Assembly (NCBI GenBank): GCA_934668285.1
Contig: CAKUNB010000001.1
Span: forward strand, 1-61,322
Length of the DNA: 61,322 nt
Direction of reading: 5' to 3'
Source of the DNA: an uncultured Oscillospiraceae bacterium
GTDB lineage: Bacteria > Bacillota > Clostridia > Oscillospirales > Oscillospiraceae
Within the stretch, counting starts at the first letter, position 1. Each line of letters starts with the position of its first letter. Positions 33,692-42,565 of the stretch are shown piece after piece. Position numbers and translations under genes: made by a program. The notes under the pieces were generated by a model. That model was not told the origin of the DNA, searched no databases, and worked only from the letters and a program-made list of their open reading frames with translations.

Positions 33692-33720
33692 AAAGCCCCG
33701 CCTGCTCGGCGGGGCTTTGT
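33692..33720 (+). terminator. rho-independent terminator
   Basis: AAAGCCCCGCC-(5)-GGCGGGGCTTT with a short T tail, just after the acetyltransferase stop; ends the ileS-pyrG transcript. Confidence 0.88.
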
Positions 33721-33742
33721 TGCAGGGGAAAGCGGTCGTTCT

Positions 33743-33867
33743 TGTCATTGCGAGGAGCGAAGCGACGCGGCAATCTCGCAGAGCGGCTCTGGTTTTCTGG
33801 CAGCTCTCGGCGAATTCGAAGCTGCCTGCACGAGATTGCCACGGCCGCAAGCGGCCTCGCAATGACA
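33743..33867. repeat. 125-bp element with 13-bp perfect inverted ends
   Basis: Starts TGTCATTGCGAGG and ends CCTCGCAATGACA. Inside are further inverted pieces, GCGGCAATCTCG near the left and CGAGATTGCC near the right. No ORF. It sits between two nearly identical GGCGGGGCT terminators, and the same ends bound the copy at 60365-60544. Confidence 0.85.
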
Positions 33868-33895
33868 TGCGGGGCCGCTTTTTGACAAGCTTGCG

Positions 33896-33922
33896 AGCCC
33901 CGCCTGCTTGGCGGGGCTTTTG
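33896..33922 (+). terminator. second copy of the GGCGGGGCT terminator
   Basis: AGCCCCGCC-TGCTT-GGCGGGGCT followed by TTTT; nearly identical to the one at 33692. Between 33688 and 34156 there is no gene: only these terminators, the repeat element and the pckA promoter. Confidence 0.75.
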
Positions 33923-34038
33923 CTTTAAAGTTTATGCAGGAAATCTTGTATTTTCCGTCGACATTTGCACGTCTGACTTGCAAAACTGCATGTTTTCCGA
34001 AGAAATTGTGAACTTTTCTTAAAGAAGCGAAAAACCTG

Positions 34039-34067
34039 TTGACTTTACAAAGGGAACACAGTATTAT
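34039..34067 (+). promoter_or_regulatory. sigma-A-type promoter of pckA
   Basis: TTGACT and TATTAT with a 17-base spacer; predicted start near 34074, giving an 80-base leader before the pckA ATG. Confidence 0.85.
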
Positions 34068-34156
34068 AAGAATGGACTACGAGGGATGCAGCGGATGGCT
34101 TGCCTGATTTGCTGTGTTCCGCGTCGGAATTGTTCAAAGAAAGAGGTAACATCGTT

Positions 34157-35761
34157 ATGGCAGAAATCGATCTGAAGCAATACGGCATCACCGGCACGAC
34201 CGAGATCGTGCACAATCCCTCCTACGAAATGCTGTTCGAGGAAGAGACCAAGTCCTGCCTGACCGGCTATGAAAAGGGTCAGGTCAGCGAGCTGGGCGCT
34301 GTGAACGTTATGACCGGCATCTACACCGGCCGTTCCCCCAAGGACAAGTACATCGTCGTCGACGAAAACTCCAAGGACACCGTGTGGTGGACCTCTGACG
34401 AGTATAAGAACGACAACCATCCCATGACCGAGGCGACCTGGAACGTCGTCAAGGACATCGCGAAGAAGGAGCTTTGCAACAAGCGCCTGTTCGTCGTCGA
34501 TGCCTTCTGCGGCGCGAACCACGACACCCGTATGGCCATCCGCTTCATCATGGAGGTCGCATGGCAGGCCCACTTCGTCAAGAACATGTTCATCCAGCCC
34601 AGCGAGGAAGAGCTGAAGAGCTTCAAGCCCGACTTCGTGGTCTACAACGCCTCCAAGGCGAAGGTTGAGAACTACAAGGAGCTCGGCCTGAACTCCGAGA
34701 CCTGCGTGGCCTTCAACATCACCTCCCGTGAGCAGGTCATCATCAACACCTGGTACGGCGGCGAGATGAAGAAGGGCATGTTCTCCATGATGAACTACTA
34801 CCTGCCGCTCAAGGGCATCGCTTCCATGCACTGCTCCGCCAACACCGACAAGAACGGCGAAAACACCGCCATTTTCTTCGGCCTGTCCGGCACCGGCAAG
34901 ACCACCCTTTCCACCGACCCGAAGCGCCTTCTTATCGGCGACGACGAGCACGGCTGGGACGACAACGGCGTGTTCAACTTCGAGGGCGGCTGCTATGCGA
35001 AGGTCATCAACCTCGACAAGGAGTCCGAGCCCGATATCTACAACGCCATCAAGCGCGACGCGCTGCTCGAGAACGTCACCCTCGACGAGAACGGCAAGAT
35101 CGACTTCGCCGACAAGTCCGTCACCGAGAACACCCGCGTTTCCTACCCCATCAACCACATCCAGAACATCGTTCGCCCCGTTTCCTCCGCGCCCGCGGCG
35201 AAGAATGTCATCTTCCTGTCCGCCGATGCGTTCGGCGTTCTGCCTCCCGTGTCCATCCTGACCCCGGAGCAGACCAAGTACTACTTCCTGTCCGGCTTCA
35301 CCGCAAAGCTGGCCGGCACCGAGCGCGGCATCACCGAGCCGACTCCGACCTTCTCCGCCTGCTTCGGCCAGGCCTTCCTCGAACTGCATCCCACCAAGTA
35401 CGCCGAGGAGCTGGTCAAGAAGATGGAGATGAGCGGCGCGAAGGCGTACCTCGTCAACACCGGCTGGAACGGCACCGGCAAGCGTATCTCCATTAAGGAC
35501 ACCCGCGGCATCATCGACGCCATCCTCAGCGGCGCGATCAATACCGCTCCCACCAAGAAGATCCCGCACTTCGACTTCGAGGTTCCCACGGAGCTGCCCG
35601 GCGTCGATCCCGCGATCCTCGACCCGCGCGACACCTATGCCGACGCTTCCCAGTGGGAAGAGAAGGCCAAGGATCTCGCCTCCCGCTTTGTCAAGAACTT
35701 CGTCAAGTACGAAGGCAACGAAGCCGGCAAGGCTCTCGTCGCCGCAGGCCCCAAGGCGTAA
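34157..35761 (+). CDS. pckA: phosphoenolpyruvate carboxykinase (ATP)
   Basis: Interconverts oxaloacetate and PEP with ATP/ADP; in fermentative anaerobes it often runs toward oxaloacetate. 534 aa. Substrate-binding [15 protein letters not shown] near residue 53, kinase P-loop [13 protein letters not shown] near 240 and the [10 protein letters not shown] metal segment near 265 identify the ATP-dependent family. Start ATG at 34157 after GAAAGAGG. It is monocistronic, with its own promoter and terminator. The codon choice looks strongly biased, consistent with high expression. Confidence 0.96.
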   Translation: MAEIDLKQYGITGTTEIVHNPSYEMLFEEETKSCLTGYEKGQVSELGAVNVMTGIYTGRSPKDKYIVVDENSKDTVWWTSDEYKNDNHPMTEATWNVVKDIAKKELCNKRLFVVDAFCGANHDTRMAIRFIMEVAWQAHFVKNMFIQPSEEELKSFKPDFVVYNASKAKVENYKELGLNSETCVAFNITSREQVIINTWYGGEMKKGMFSMMNYYLPLKGIASMHCSANTDKNGENTAIFFGLSGTGKTTLSTDPKRLLIGDDEHGWDDNGVFNFEGGCYAKVINLDKESEPDIYNAIKRDALLENVTLDENGKIDFADKSVTENTRVSYPINHIQNIVRPVSSAPAAKNVIFLSADAFGVLPPVSILTPEQTKYYFLSGFTAKLAGTERGITEPTPTFSACFGQAFLELHPTKYAEELVKKMEMSGAKAYLVNTGWNGTGKRISIKDTRGIIDAILSGAINTAPTKKIPHFDFEVPTELPGVDPAILDPRDTYADASQWEEKAKDLASRFVKNFVKYEGNEAGKALVAAGPKA

Positions 35762-35778
35762 GCAATCAAATAAAACCC

Positions 35779-35817
35779 ATCGGGGTCAGGCAACGCTGCC
35801 TGACCCCGATTTGTTTT
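35779..35817. terminator. terminator with GGGGTCAGGC stem
   Basis: 14-bp perfect stem ATCGGGGTCAGGCA / TGCCTGACCCCGAT with loop ACGC, then TTGTTTT. It lies between convergent pckA and the GT-CsaB gene. The core GGGGTCAGGC stem recurs in the terminator at 50002. Confidence 0.92.
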
Positions 35818-35827
35818 GCAAAAACCG

Positions 35828-38035
35828 TTATTCCTCGAGCAGACGCTTGGCGAGCTGCTCGTTTTCTTCTGCCAGACGGCAGAGGCGGGAGATATTGTCC
35901 GACGCGAAGGGCTTTTCTGACATGGCACCGTCGATCAGGTCGCACAGCGCGGCGGCGGTGACCTCCTGCAGCGGCAGGTACATCTCCTCGCCCAGATAGT
36001 CCAGAAAGCCGCTGACCTTCGGGTCATAGACCACGCCGACAATCGGCACGCCCTGTCCGGCGGCGAAGATCAGCGTGTGCAGCCGCATGGAAACGACCAG
36101 CGACATCCGCTGCACCAGCGCCAGCACCTCTGCACCGTCGCTGCCCGCGCTGAGCAGGATCGGCTTGCAGCGCATGGCGTCGGCGACGGCCTGACACGCG
36201 GCCTTGTCCCGTGGCGGCTCCATCGCGTAAAGCACCGGCGTCAGCCCGTACTCGCTGTACGCGTAGTCCGCGGCTTTGGCAAAGGCTGCCGCCTTTTCCG
36301 CAAAGCCCGCCCACGGCCGGACGGCGATCATCACATAGCGCGCCTCCTCCTCCAGCCCGCAGCGGCGCAGATAGCGCTGCATATTCTCCGGACTGTCGTT
36401 CAGCAGCGCCGGATCGGCCGTCAGGCGAATCTCCGGACGGGTCACGCCCAGCGCGCGCAGCGTCTGCTCGGAATACAGGTCGCGGACGGAGATGACCTCG
36501 GCATAGCGGTCGAGGATCTTTGCTGCGCGCCGCTGATTGCGCGGGCGGGAGATCGGCCCGATGCCGCAGCCGTAGAGCATAACGTGGCAGCCGCTTTTTG
36601 CCGCCTGCCGGATGCTGAACAGGTAGTACAGCAGCGAACGTGTGCTGGTTGCGTCCTGCATCAGCGTTCCGCCGCCGCTCAGGTACAGCTTCGTGCGCCG
36701 CATCAGCCGCCCGACGCGGAAAATATTGAAGGTATAGATTGAGCTGACGCCCGCCGAAAGGCGCGTTTCTGCCGGATTGCGGCTCAGGGCGCAGATCGGC
36801 AGATCAGGGTCGATGCGGCGGAGCTGGGAGACTACGGCGTTTAAGATGGCGTTATCGCCGCAGTTGCCCTTGCCGTAGGCCCCGCAGATGATCGCGCCGT
36901 CGCGCGGGTAGGCCGCGCGCGCGGTGCGGCGGAGAATCGTCTCATAGATGGACTTCTGCTTGAGCAGCATCGCCTCGAGGGAGAAGTCGCGTTTTGTCTT
37001 TTCGTGCAGCGCCTCGCCCATCCGGCGGCGCAGCGGCGCGTCCTGCGCAAGGCGGAGCATGCGGTCGGCCAGCGCGGCGTCGTCCTGCGGCGTGAAGAGG
37101 AACCCGTTGATGCCGTCGTCGATCAGATACGGCACGCCGCCGACCTCGGAGGCGATCGTCGCGCAGTGCATGCGCGCGCCCTCGGTCAGCGCGTAGGGGA
37201 AGGTCTCGGACAGCGAGGTCAGCAGATTCACGTCCAGCGCGTTATAGAAGCTGTCGATATCGCTGACCCAACCGGCGAAGCACACCGTCCCCGGCGGGCA
37301 GAGCTGCTCGGCCAGCGCACGGATTTCGGCCTCCTGCTCGCCCTCGCCCGCAATGGCGAGGCGAATGCTCGGGCAAACCTTGACCGCGCGGGCAAAGGCG
37401 CGCACCAGCGTGGTCATATCCTTGACCGGCGAAATTCGCGCCGCAATGCCGAAAACGACGGTCTCCGGCGTCACGCTCAGGCCAATGCTCTTCAGGTATT
37501 CCTCGCGGGGCAGCGGCTTGCGCTCGGTGGAAAAGTCCACGCCGTTATAGAGCGTGTAGATGCGCTGCGGGTCGAAGCCGCGCGAGATCAGCAGCTTTGT
37601 CATGCCGGCGGACACGCCCACCCACGCGTCAAATTTGCGCAGGGCGATCTTGTTGATGTTGCCGTAGGTCATTGCGGCCAGCGGGCGGCCCATATAGTCC
37701 AGCCGGTAGTCGCTGTGGATGGTCGAGATCACGGGAATCTCCGCGCCGGAGCGCAGGAGCATGCCCATCATATTGGCACGCGCGCCGTGGCAGTGGATAA
37801 TCTGGTATCCGTCGTGCCGGATCATGGCCAGCAGGCGCTTGCGCGTCCGCAGGAGGTTGTTGTCCTCGATCACTGTAGTCGGAATGCCGAGCTGCCGCGC
37901 CTCGGCGGCAAAGTCACCCTCGGTAAAGCAGACAAGATGGACATGCTCGGTCTTGTTCAGTCCGGAGAGCAGGGACAGGACATGCGTCTTTGCGCCGCCG
38001 ACGTCGCCGCCGGAAATCATGTGGATAATGTTCAT
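35828..38035 (-). CDS. csaB: glycosyltransferase-polysaccharide pyruvyl transferase (CsaB) fusion
   Basis: 735 aa, two domains. Residues 1 to about 375 are a GT4-type glycosyltransferase (GGDVGGAKTHVLSLLSGL at the N terminus; SETFPYALTEGARM with the conserved Glu near residue 283). Residues from about 385 are a CsaB/PssM-type pyruvyl transferase (CGAYGKGNCGDNAIL; LYLSGGGTLMQD; LYGCGIGPI; VSMRLHTLIFAAGQGVPIVG). CsaB adds ketal pyruvate to secondary cell-wall polymer, the ligand of SLH domains; two SLH proteins are encoded in this window. GAGGT precedes the ATG; divergent from the DUF4330 gene. Confidence 0.92.
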   Translation of the reverse strand: MNIIHMISGGDVGGAKTHVLSLLSGLNKTEHVHLVCFTEGDFAAEARQLGIPTTVIEDNNLLRTRKRLLAMIRHDGYQIIHCHGARANMMGMLLRSGAEIPVISTIHSDYRLDYMGRPLAAMTYGNINKIALRKFDAWVGVSAGMTKLLISRGFDPQRIYTLYNGVDFSTERKPLPREEYLKSIGLSVTPETVVFGIAARISPVKDMTTLVRAFARAVKVCPSIRLAIAGEGEQEAEIRALAEQLCPPGTVCFAGWVSDIDSFYNALDVNLLTSLSETFPYALTEGARMHCATIASEVGGVPYLIDDGINGFLFTPQDDAALADRMLRLAQDAPLRRRMGEALHEKTKRDFSLEAMLLKQKSIYETILRRTARAAYPRDGAIICGAYGKGNCGDNAILNAVVSQLRRIDPDLPICALSRNPAETRLSAGVSSIYTFNIFRVGRLMRRTKLYLSGGGTLMQDATSTRSLLYYLFSIRQAAKSGCHVMLYGCGIGPISRPRNQRRAAKILDRYAEVISVRDLYSEQTLRALGVTRPEIRLTADPALLNDSPENMQRYLRRCGLEEEARYVMIAVRPWAGFAEKAAAFAKAADYAYSEYGLTPVLYAMEPPRDKAACQAVADAMRCKPILLSAGSDGAEVLALVQRMSLVVSMRLHTLIFAAGQGVPIVGVVYDPKVSGFLDYLGEEMYLPLQEVTAAALCDLIDGAMSEKPFASDNISRLCRLAEENEQLAKRLLEE

Positions 38036-38100
38036 TCGTTACCTCAATTCGCACCGTTTTTTCTGCCAAAATGTGCTGCGGTGCTTTTTGCACCTGCCTC

Positions 38101-38129
38101 TTGCATTTTACGACAAGGTTAGCTATAAT
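38101..38129 (+). promoter_or_regulatory. promoter of the DUF4330-polymerase operon
   Basis: TTGCAT and TATAAT with a 17-base spacer; predicted start about 55 bases before the ATG of the DUF4330 gene. A second TATAAT overlaps 8 bases downstream. Confidence 0.8.
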
Positions 38130-38190
38130 TATAATACATTTTTTTGCGTTTCGCAATCCCAACGAATGTTTTTTCATCTGGAGGTTATTT

Positions 38191-38688
38191 ATGAAGCAGT
38201 CTGGGAAAAGCAAAAAGCTCAATGTGGTCGACTATATTATTATCGCCGTGCTGGTGGCGGCGGTCGCGCTGGTCTGCGTGCGCCTGATTTCCAAGCATAA
38301 TGATACCACGCCGGAGGTCGAGGAGCCTTCCGAGCCGAATATGCGCTTTACCGTGATGGTGCCGGAGGTCGATCCTGATCTCGCGGCGAATATCGAGGCC
38401 TCGCTCGACAGCGACCCGATGGAGGTCGAGGACGAGGAAAAGCCGATCGACATGACGCAGATTTTCAACAGCAACAAGTATTTTGCCGCGCATATCGTCT
38501 CCCACGAAACGAAGCCGGATAAGGACGACACCGTGGCGCTGTATTTCACCATCGAGGCGGCGACGGAAGCCACGAACGGCGTTCATCTGGTCGGTACGCA
38601 GGAGGTGCGCATCGGGAAGGGTTATATCGTCAAGACGCTCGGCATCGAGATCACCGGTCTGGTCACCTCGCTGGAGAACCTCAAATGA
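38191..38688 (+). CDS. DUF4330 family membrane-anchored protein
   Basis: 165 aa with one N-terminal membrane span (VDYIIIAVLVAAVALVCVRLI) and an extracytoplasmic domain that is acidic in the linker. The C-terminal GVHLVGTQEVRIGKGY..VKTLGIEITG segment fits DUF4330. Function is unknown; it is commonly next to csaB and polymerase genes, and here is coupled to the polymerase-like gene by ATGA and follows GGAGG. Confidence 0.82.
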   Translation: MKQSGKSKKLNVVDYIIIAVLVAAVALVCVRLISKHNDTTPEVEEPSEPNMRFTVMVPEVDPDLAANIEASLDSDPMEVEDEEKPIDMTQIFNSNKYFAAHIVSHETKPDKDDTVALYFTIEAATEATNGVHLVGTQEVRIGKGYIVKTLGIEITGLVTSLENLK

Positions 38689-40259
38689 ACGAGCTGCTGC
38701 AATCCAGCCTGATCTGGCGGCTCTGCGCGGCGATCACGGCATGGCTCCGGTCAACCGCGCTGGCGCGCGGCTTTGCCGCCCTTGGGCGGGTGTGGCGGGA
38801 GAGCTTTTGCTATCATCTCTTTGCCCGCCTGCTGACCTCGCCCTCGGCAACGGAGGCATCGAATTACGCCGGACTTCTGACGCGGATGAATCTCCGCCTG
38901 CAGCACTTCGGTCAGACGCGCCTGCTGCCGGCGCTCCATGGCAGTCTGGCCTGCCGCATTTATCGCGCCGTTCTGGAAAAGCTCCGCCAGAGCCTCTTTG
39001 TCGGCTGGCTGTTCACCAAATCGATGACCGGCTTCCTGCTGTTCGTTGTTGCGGCGTATTACCCCGTGGACTGGCTGCTGCGCGACGTGCTGAGGCTGGC
39101 GACGCTCTCGTCGATCTGGGATGAACTTCTGATCATCTTCGCCTTCATCTGGGTACTGTATCAGCGCACCGCCGCGCCGAAGCCGCTGAAAAGCGCGGCC
39201 AACGCGCTCGACCTCTGGCTCGGCTTCTATCTGCTGACCGGTCTGGTGCTGCTGTACTGCACCGCTACCTATGTTGACGTCAATATCACCGGCTTCCGCG
39301 CGAGCATGCAGTACATCGTGCTGTTCTATCTCGTTACACGCCTGATCCGCGACGACGCCGACTTTACCATGATGTATACCGTGATGCTCGTCGGCGCGAC
39401 GGTGTTTGCGCTGTACGGCCTGTACCAGTTCGTCGTCGGCGCAGCGATTCCTACGGAGTGGACGGACGCGGCGGAGGGCGCCGTGCGGACGCGCGCCTAT
39501 TCCGTGTTCAGTAACCCCAATATCTTCGGCGGCTATATGCTGCTGTTTGCGCCCATGACCATCGGCGCGGCCTACGCGGCCAAAACGCCCGCGCAGAAGA
39601 CGCTGCTCTGGTGCTGCGGCCTTGCCATGTGCGCCGCCTGCCTGTTTACCATGTCGCGCGGCGCGTGGCTGGCGCTGGTGATCGCGGCAGTGCTGTTCGC
39701 GCTGATCATCGACCGGCGGCTGCTGGGCCTGATGGCGATTGCAGGCGTTGTGGCCTGCTTCCTGCCGTTCGTGCGCAGCCGGATCGGCTATCTGTTTACG
39801 CCTGAGTTTGCCGAGTCCAACGCCCGCGGCGGCCGTGCCAGACGCTGGTCGCTGGCGATCAGCTACATCGCCGACAGCAAGGCATGGGTCGGCGGCCTCG
39901 GCTATGGCATCTTCGGCGGCGCCGTCGCCATGCATTATCAGATCAGCCCGTGGCTGGAATACATGTATGTCGATAATTACTACGTCAAAATTCTTGCGGA
40001 AAACGGCATTGCGGGCCTGAGCGCCCTCACGGCGTCCATGAGTGCGCTGATCTGGAACGGTATGCGCGCCTGCGCGCGGACGGAGAAATCGTTCTTCAAG
40101 CCGCTCTGCGCGGGCATGCTCGCGGGTCTGGTCGGTATTCTGGTGCATAGCTTCTTCGAAAGCCTCTGGGAGGAGCCGTACATGATGGCGCTGTTTTTCA
40201 CCGTGGCGGGCATGCTGGTTTATGCCGGATTCTTGCGGAAAAAGGAGGAAACGGCATGA
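38685..40259 (+). CDS. O-antigen ligase/polymerase family membrane protein
   Basis: 524 aa, about 11-12 membrane spans. The Wzy_C/O-antigen-ligase signature is in the C-terminal half: SVFSNPNIFGGYMLLFAP near residue 275, FTMSRGAWLALVIAA near 330, and a large extracytoplasmic loop (near 385-440) holding GGLGYGIFGGAVAMHY. Likely ligates or polymerises a lipid-linked glycan, plausibly the polymer pyruvylated by the neighbouring CsaB fusion. Confidence 0.88.
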   Translation: MNELLQSSLIWRLCAAITAWLRSTALARGFAALGRVWRESFCYHLFARLLTSPSATEASNYAGLLTRMNLRLQHFGQTRLLPALHGSLACRIYRAVLEKLRQSLFVGWLFTKSMTGFLLFVVAAYYPVDWLLRDVLRLATLSSIWDELLIIFAFIWVLYQRTAAPKPLKSAANALDLWLGFYLLTGLVLLYCTATYVDVNITGFRASMQYIVLFYLVTRLIRDDADFTMMYTVMLVGATVFALYGLYQFVVGAAIPTEWTDAAEGAVRTRAYSVFSNPNIFGGYMLLFAPMTIGAAYAAKTPAQKTLLWCCGLAMCAACLFTMSRGAWLALVIAAVLFALIIDRRLLGLMAIAGVVACFLPFVRSRIGYLFTPEFAESNARGGRARRWSLAISYIADSKAWVGGLGYGIFGGAVAMHYQISPWLEYMYVDNYYVKILAENGIAGLSALTASMSALIWNGMRACARTEKSFFKPLCAGMLAGLVGILVHSFFESLWEEPYMMALFFTVAGMLVYAGFLRKKEETA

Positions 40260-40429
40260 TCTGTCAACAATGCGGCACGGAAAATTCAGATTCCTGCCGC
40301 TTCTGCGTCGGCTGCGGCGCGGAGCTGACGGCGCCCGTGCTCAAAAAAGTGCGCAAGCTCCCCCTCTGGCCCCTCGCCGCCCTCCTTCTCCTAGCCGCCG
40401 CCCTCGCCCTGTATTTCATCCTCCGCTAA
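40256..40429 (+). CDS. 57-aa zinc-ribbon membrane protein
   Basis: Small gene starting in the ATGA overlap with the polymerase-like gene. The protein begins MICQQCGTENSDSCRFCVGC, four CxxC cysteines of a zinc ribbon, then a basic stretch LKKVRK and one membrane span (LAALLLLAAALALYFIL) at the C terminus. It ends right before a terminator. Function unknown; operon position and good coupling argue it is real. Confidence 0.75.
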   Translation: MICQQCGTENSDSCRFCVGCGAELTAPVLKKVRKLPLWPLAALLLLAAALALYFILR

Positions 40430-40434
40430 AGCCA

Positions 40435-40463
40435 AACGGCTCTCCCGCCAAGGGAGAGCCGTT
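40435..40463. terminator. bidirectional terminator
   Basis: AACGGCTCTCCC-GCCAA-GGGAGAGCCGTT, between the convergent zinc-ribbon and AbrB-like genes; short T-rich tails on both strands. Confidence 0.85.
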
Positions 40464-40477
40464 CTTGCGTATCAAAT

Positions 40478-40729
40478 TCAGTCCTCATTCAGCTCGTTGA
40501 GCGTCAGCAGGCAGTGGCTGCAGATGCGTTTGCCGCGGTAGTCCAGCAGCTCCTCCTCGCTGCCGCAGAAAACACACGTCGGCTGGCATTTGCGCAGCAC
40601 GATGCACTCACCGTCGAGCACGACCTCCAGAGGCTCGCGCTCTCCGATGTCCAATGCTCTGCGCAGCTCGATTGGCAGGACGATCCTGCCAAGCTCATCC
40701 ACGCGTCGCACGATTCCGCTCGGCTTCAT
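40478..40729 (-). CDS. AbrB/SpoVT family transition-state regulator with zinc finger
   Basis: 83 aa. N-terminal swapped-hairpin AbrB domain: SGIVRRVDELGRIVLPIELRR then LDIGEREPLEVVLDGECIVLRK. The C-terminal half has CVFCGSEEEL..RICSHC, a likely zinc-binding pair of CxxC motifs, replacing the usual AbrB multimerisation tail. DNA-binding regulator of transition or stationary-phase genes. It has its own strong promoter. Confidence 0.9.
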   Translation of the reverse strand: MKPSGIVRRVDELGRIVLPIELRRALDIGEREPLEVVLDGECIVLRKCQPTCVFCGSEEELLDYRGKRICSHCLLTLNELNED

Positions 40730-40768
40730 CCATTGCTCCGCCTGCCTTTCTATGGTTGATTCTGCACT

Positions 40769-40797
40769 ATAATACAGCAGTTTTCCGTCCGTGTCAA
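40769..40797 (-). promoter_or_regulatory. promoter of the AbrB-like gene
   Basis: On the minus strand TTGACA and TATTAT with a 17-base spacer; predicted start about 33 bases before the ATG. Confidence 0.85.
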
Positions 40798-40808
40798 GTC
40801 ATACCGGA

Positions 40809-40833
40809 CGCTGTAAAAGCGCTTTTTACAGCG
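40809..40833 (-). terminator. palindromic terminator overlapping the rqcH stop
   Basis: Near-perfect palindrome CGCTGTAAAAGCGC / TTTTTACAGCG; on the minus strand it includes the rqcH stop codon. The T-run lies within the stem, so termination strength is uncertain. Confidence 0.45.
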
Positions 40834-42565
40834 CCTGCCGGCGCAGTCGTTTTTCCAGCGTCGGGTCGGGCGTTACGAGGACGGTGCGGTAGCGGTCGTA
40901 GACCACCATGCCCGGCGGCGCGCCGTTTGGCTTGCGCAGGAAGCGCACCGGCGTGACGTCGACGGGCACATTCTGCCCCTCCCGCGCCTGCGAGAACCAC
41001 GCCGCCAGCATCGCCGCCTCGGTGACGGTCTCGTCCGGCACCGCCGCGCCCGCGCAGCAGATGACAACGTGCGTGCCGTGGAATTTCTGCACATGGAGCC
41101 AAAGATCGTCGCGCCGCGCCGTTTTAAGCGAAAGCTGGTCGTTCTGCCGGTTGTTGCGGCCGACGAGGATGCGGTAGCCGTCGCTTGAGACAAACTCCAT
41201 CGGCTTGCTCGGCTGCTGCTTGAGCTGCTTTTTCTGGCTGACCGCGCGGACATAGCCGCCGTCCTCCAGCTCCGCGCGAATCTCGTTCAGGTCGCGCTCG
41301 TTTTCCGCGCGGGACAGCTCGTCGAGCACCGTCGCGAGATATTCCGCCTCGGTTTTGCCGCGCGCGATCTGCTCGGCCAGCACGGCTTCGGCGTGCTTGG
41401 CCTTGGCGTATTCCTTGTAATAGCGTGCGGCGTTCTGCTGCGGCGAGAGATTGGGCTTGAGCGGAATCTCGATTTCGCGCATTTCCTCGTCGTAGAAATC
41501 GACGGCGCGCAGCAACGTCTGCCCGCGTGTGATGGCGTGCAGATTTGCCGTAACAATGTCGCCCAGACGGCGCAGCCGCTCGCGGTCGAGCGTCGCTTCA
41601 CGTTCCTTTTCTTGCAGCGCAAGCTTGCGCAGCGCGCGGTCGCGGAGCGTCGTGACGGTTTTGCGCAGGGTCTGTGAGCGCTGGCGCATCCGCTCGGCGT
41701 GATCCGTCTCGGCGTAGAAGCGGTCGAGCAGCTCGCCGAAGCTGCCGCAGGTCTCCTGCGTCAGATACGCGCCGTATTGCAGGATCGGCCGGTAGGAAAA
41801 CTCCTTCGGCCTGCCGTCGAGCAGCAGCAGCGTCGGCTGCCGCGCCGCCGACGTGAATTCCCGATGCAGGTAGGCCGCCAGCGCGGCGCGGTCGAGCGCC
41901 TGCACGTTGCCGTCCGTCTCGCCGCAGAAGCCGAAGGCCAGCTCGCGGGCGATCAGCGGCGAAATTCCGGCAAAGGAGTCGAGGATCCACTGGTCGAGCC
42001 GCCTTGCGCCGTCAAGCTCGTGCAAAAGTGCCTCGATTTCGCCCTGCGCCGTCGCCCTCGGGTCGCGCTTGGCCTGCCGCGGCGGGTCGCGGTAGAACAG
42101 GCCGGGCAGTACCTGCCGCTGCTCGGACATTTCAAAGTCCACGCGGCGCAGGCAGTCGAGAATCCGCCCCTCGGGGTCGGTCAGAATCAGATTGGAATTG
42201 CGCCCCATCAGCTCCAAAATGAGCTGCTTGCGGCACGGCACGCCCATCTCGTCCGTGCAGTCAAAGGACAGACAGACACTCCGCTCGGCGGGCGGCTGGG
42301 TGATCTCGGCGATGCGCCCGCCGCCGAGGTGCTTGCGCAGCAGCATGCAGAACATCGGCGGCTGCGCCGGATTTTCCAGCGGGGCCTGCGTCAGATGAAT
42401 GCGCGGGCGGCTGACGTTGGCCGACAGCAGCAGCCGGTCCTTGCCGCGCAGCTGCAAAACGACCATGTCCCGCGCGGGCTGCTGGATTTTCTCCACCCGG
42501 CTGCCCAGCACGGCGGGGCGCAGCTCGTCGAGCACTGCGCTTAAAAAAGTTGCGTCAAAAGGCAT
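40826..42565 (-). CDS. rqcH: Rqc2 homologue RqcH (NFACT family)
   Basis: Adds C-terminal Ala tails to stalled nascent chains on the 50S subunit, marking them for degradation. 579 aa: NFACT-N domain (MPFDATFLSAVLDELRP; SRPRIHLTQ), helix-hairpin-helix region, a long coiled coil (around residues 270-440), and NFACT-R domain with GRNNRQNDQLS and DLWLHVQKFHGTHVVI. Start ATG at 42565 follows GGAGG; the open frame beyond it is not needed. It overlaps the Mini-III gene by 11 bases. Confidence 0.95.
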   Translation of the reverse strand: MPFDATFLSAVLDELRPAVLGSRVEKIQQPARDMVVLQLRGKDRLLLSANVSRPRIHLTQAPLENPAQPPMFCMLLRKHLGGGRIAEITQPPAERSVCLSFDCTDEMGVPCRKQLILELMGRNSNLILTDPEGRILDCLRRVDFEMSEQRQVLPGLFYRDPPRQAKRDPRATAQGEIEALLHELDGARRLDQWILDSFAGISPLIARELAFGFCGETDGNVQALDRAALAAYLHREFTSAARQPTLLLLDGRPKEFSYRPILQYGAYLTQETCGSFGELLDRFYAETDHAERMRQRSQTLRKTVTTLRDRALRKLALQEKEREATLDRERLRRLGDIVTANLHAITRGQTLLRAVDFYDEEMREIEIPLKPNLSPQQNAARYYKEYAKAKHAEAVLAEQIARGKTEAEYLATVLDELSRAENERDLNEIRAELEDGGYVRAVSQKKQLKQQPSKPMEFVSSDGYRILVGRNNRQNDQLSLKTARRDDLWLHVQKFHGTHVVICCAGAAVPDETVTEAAMLAAWFSQAREGQNVPVDVTPVRFLRKPNGAPPGMVVYDRYRTVLVTPDPTLEKRLRRQAL

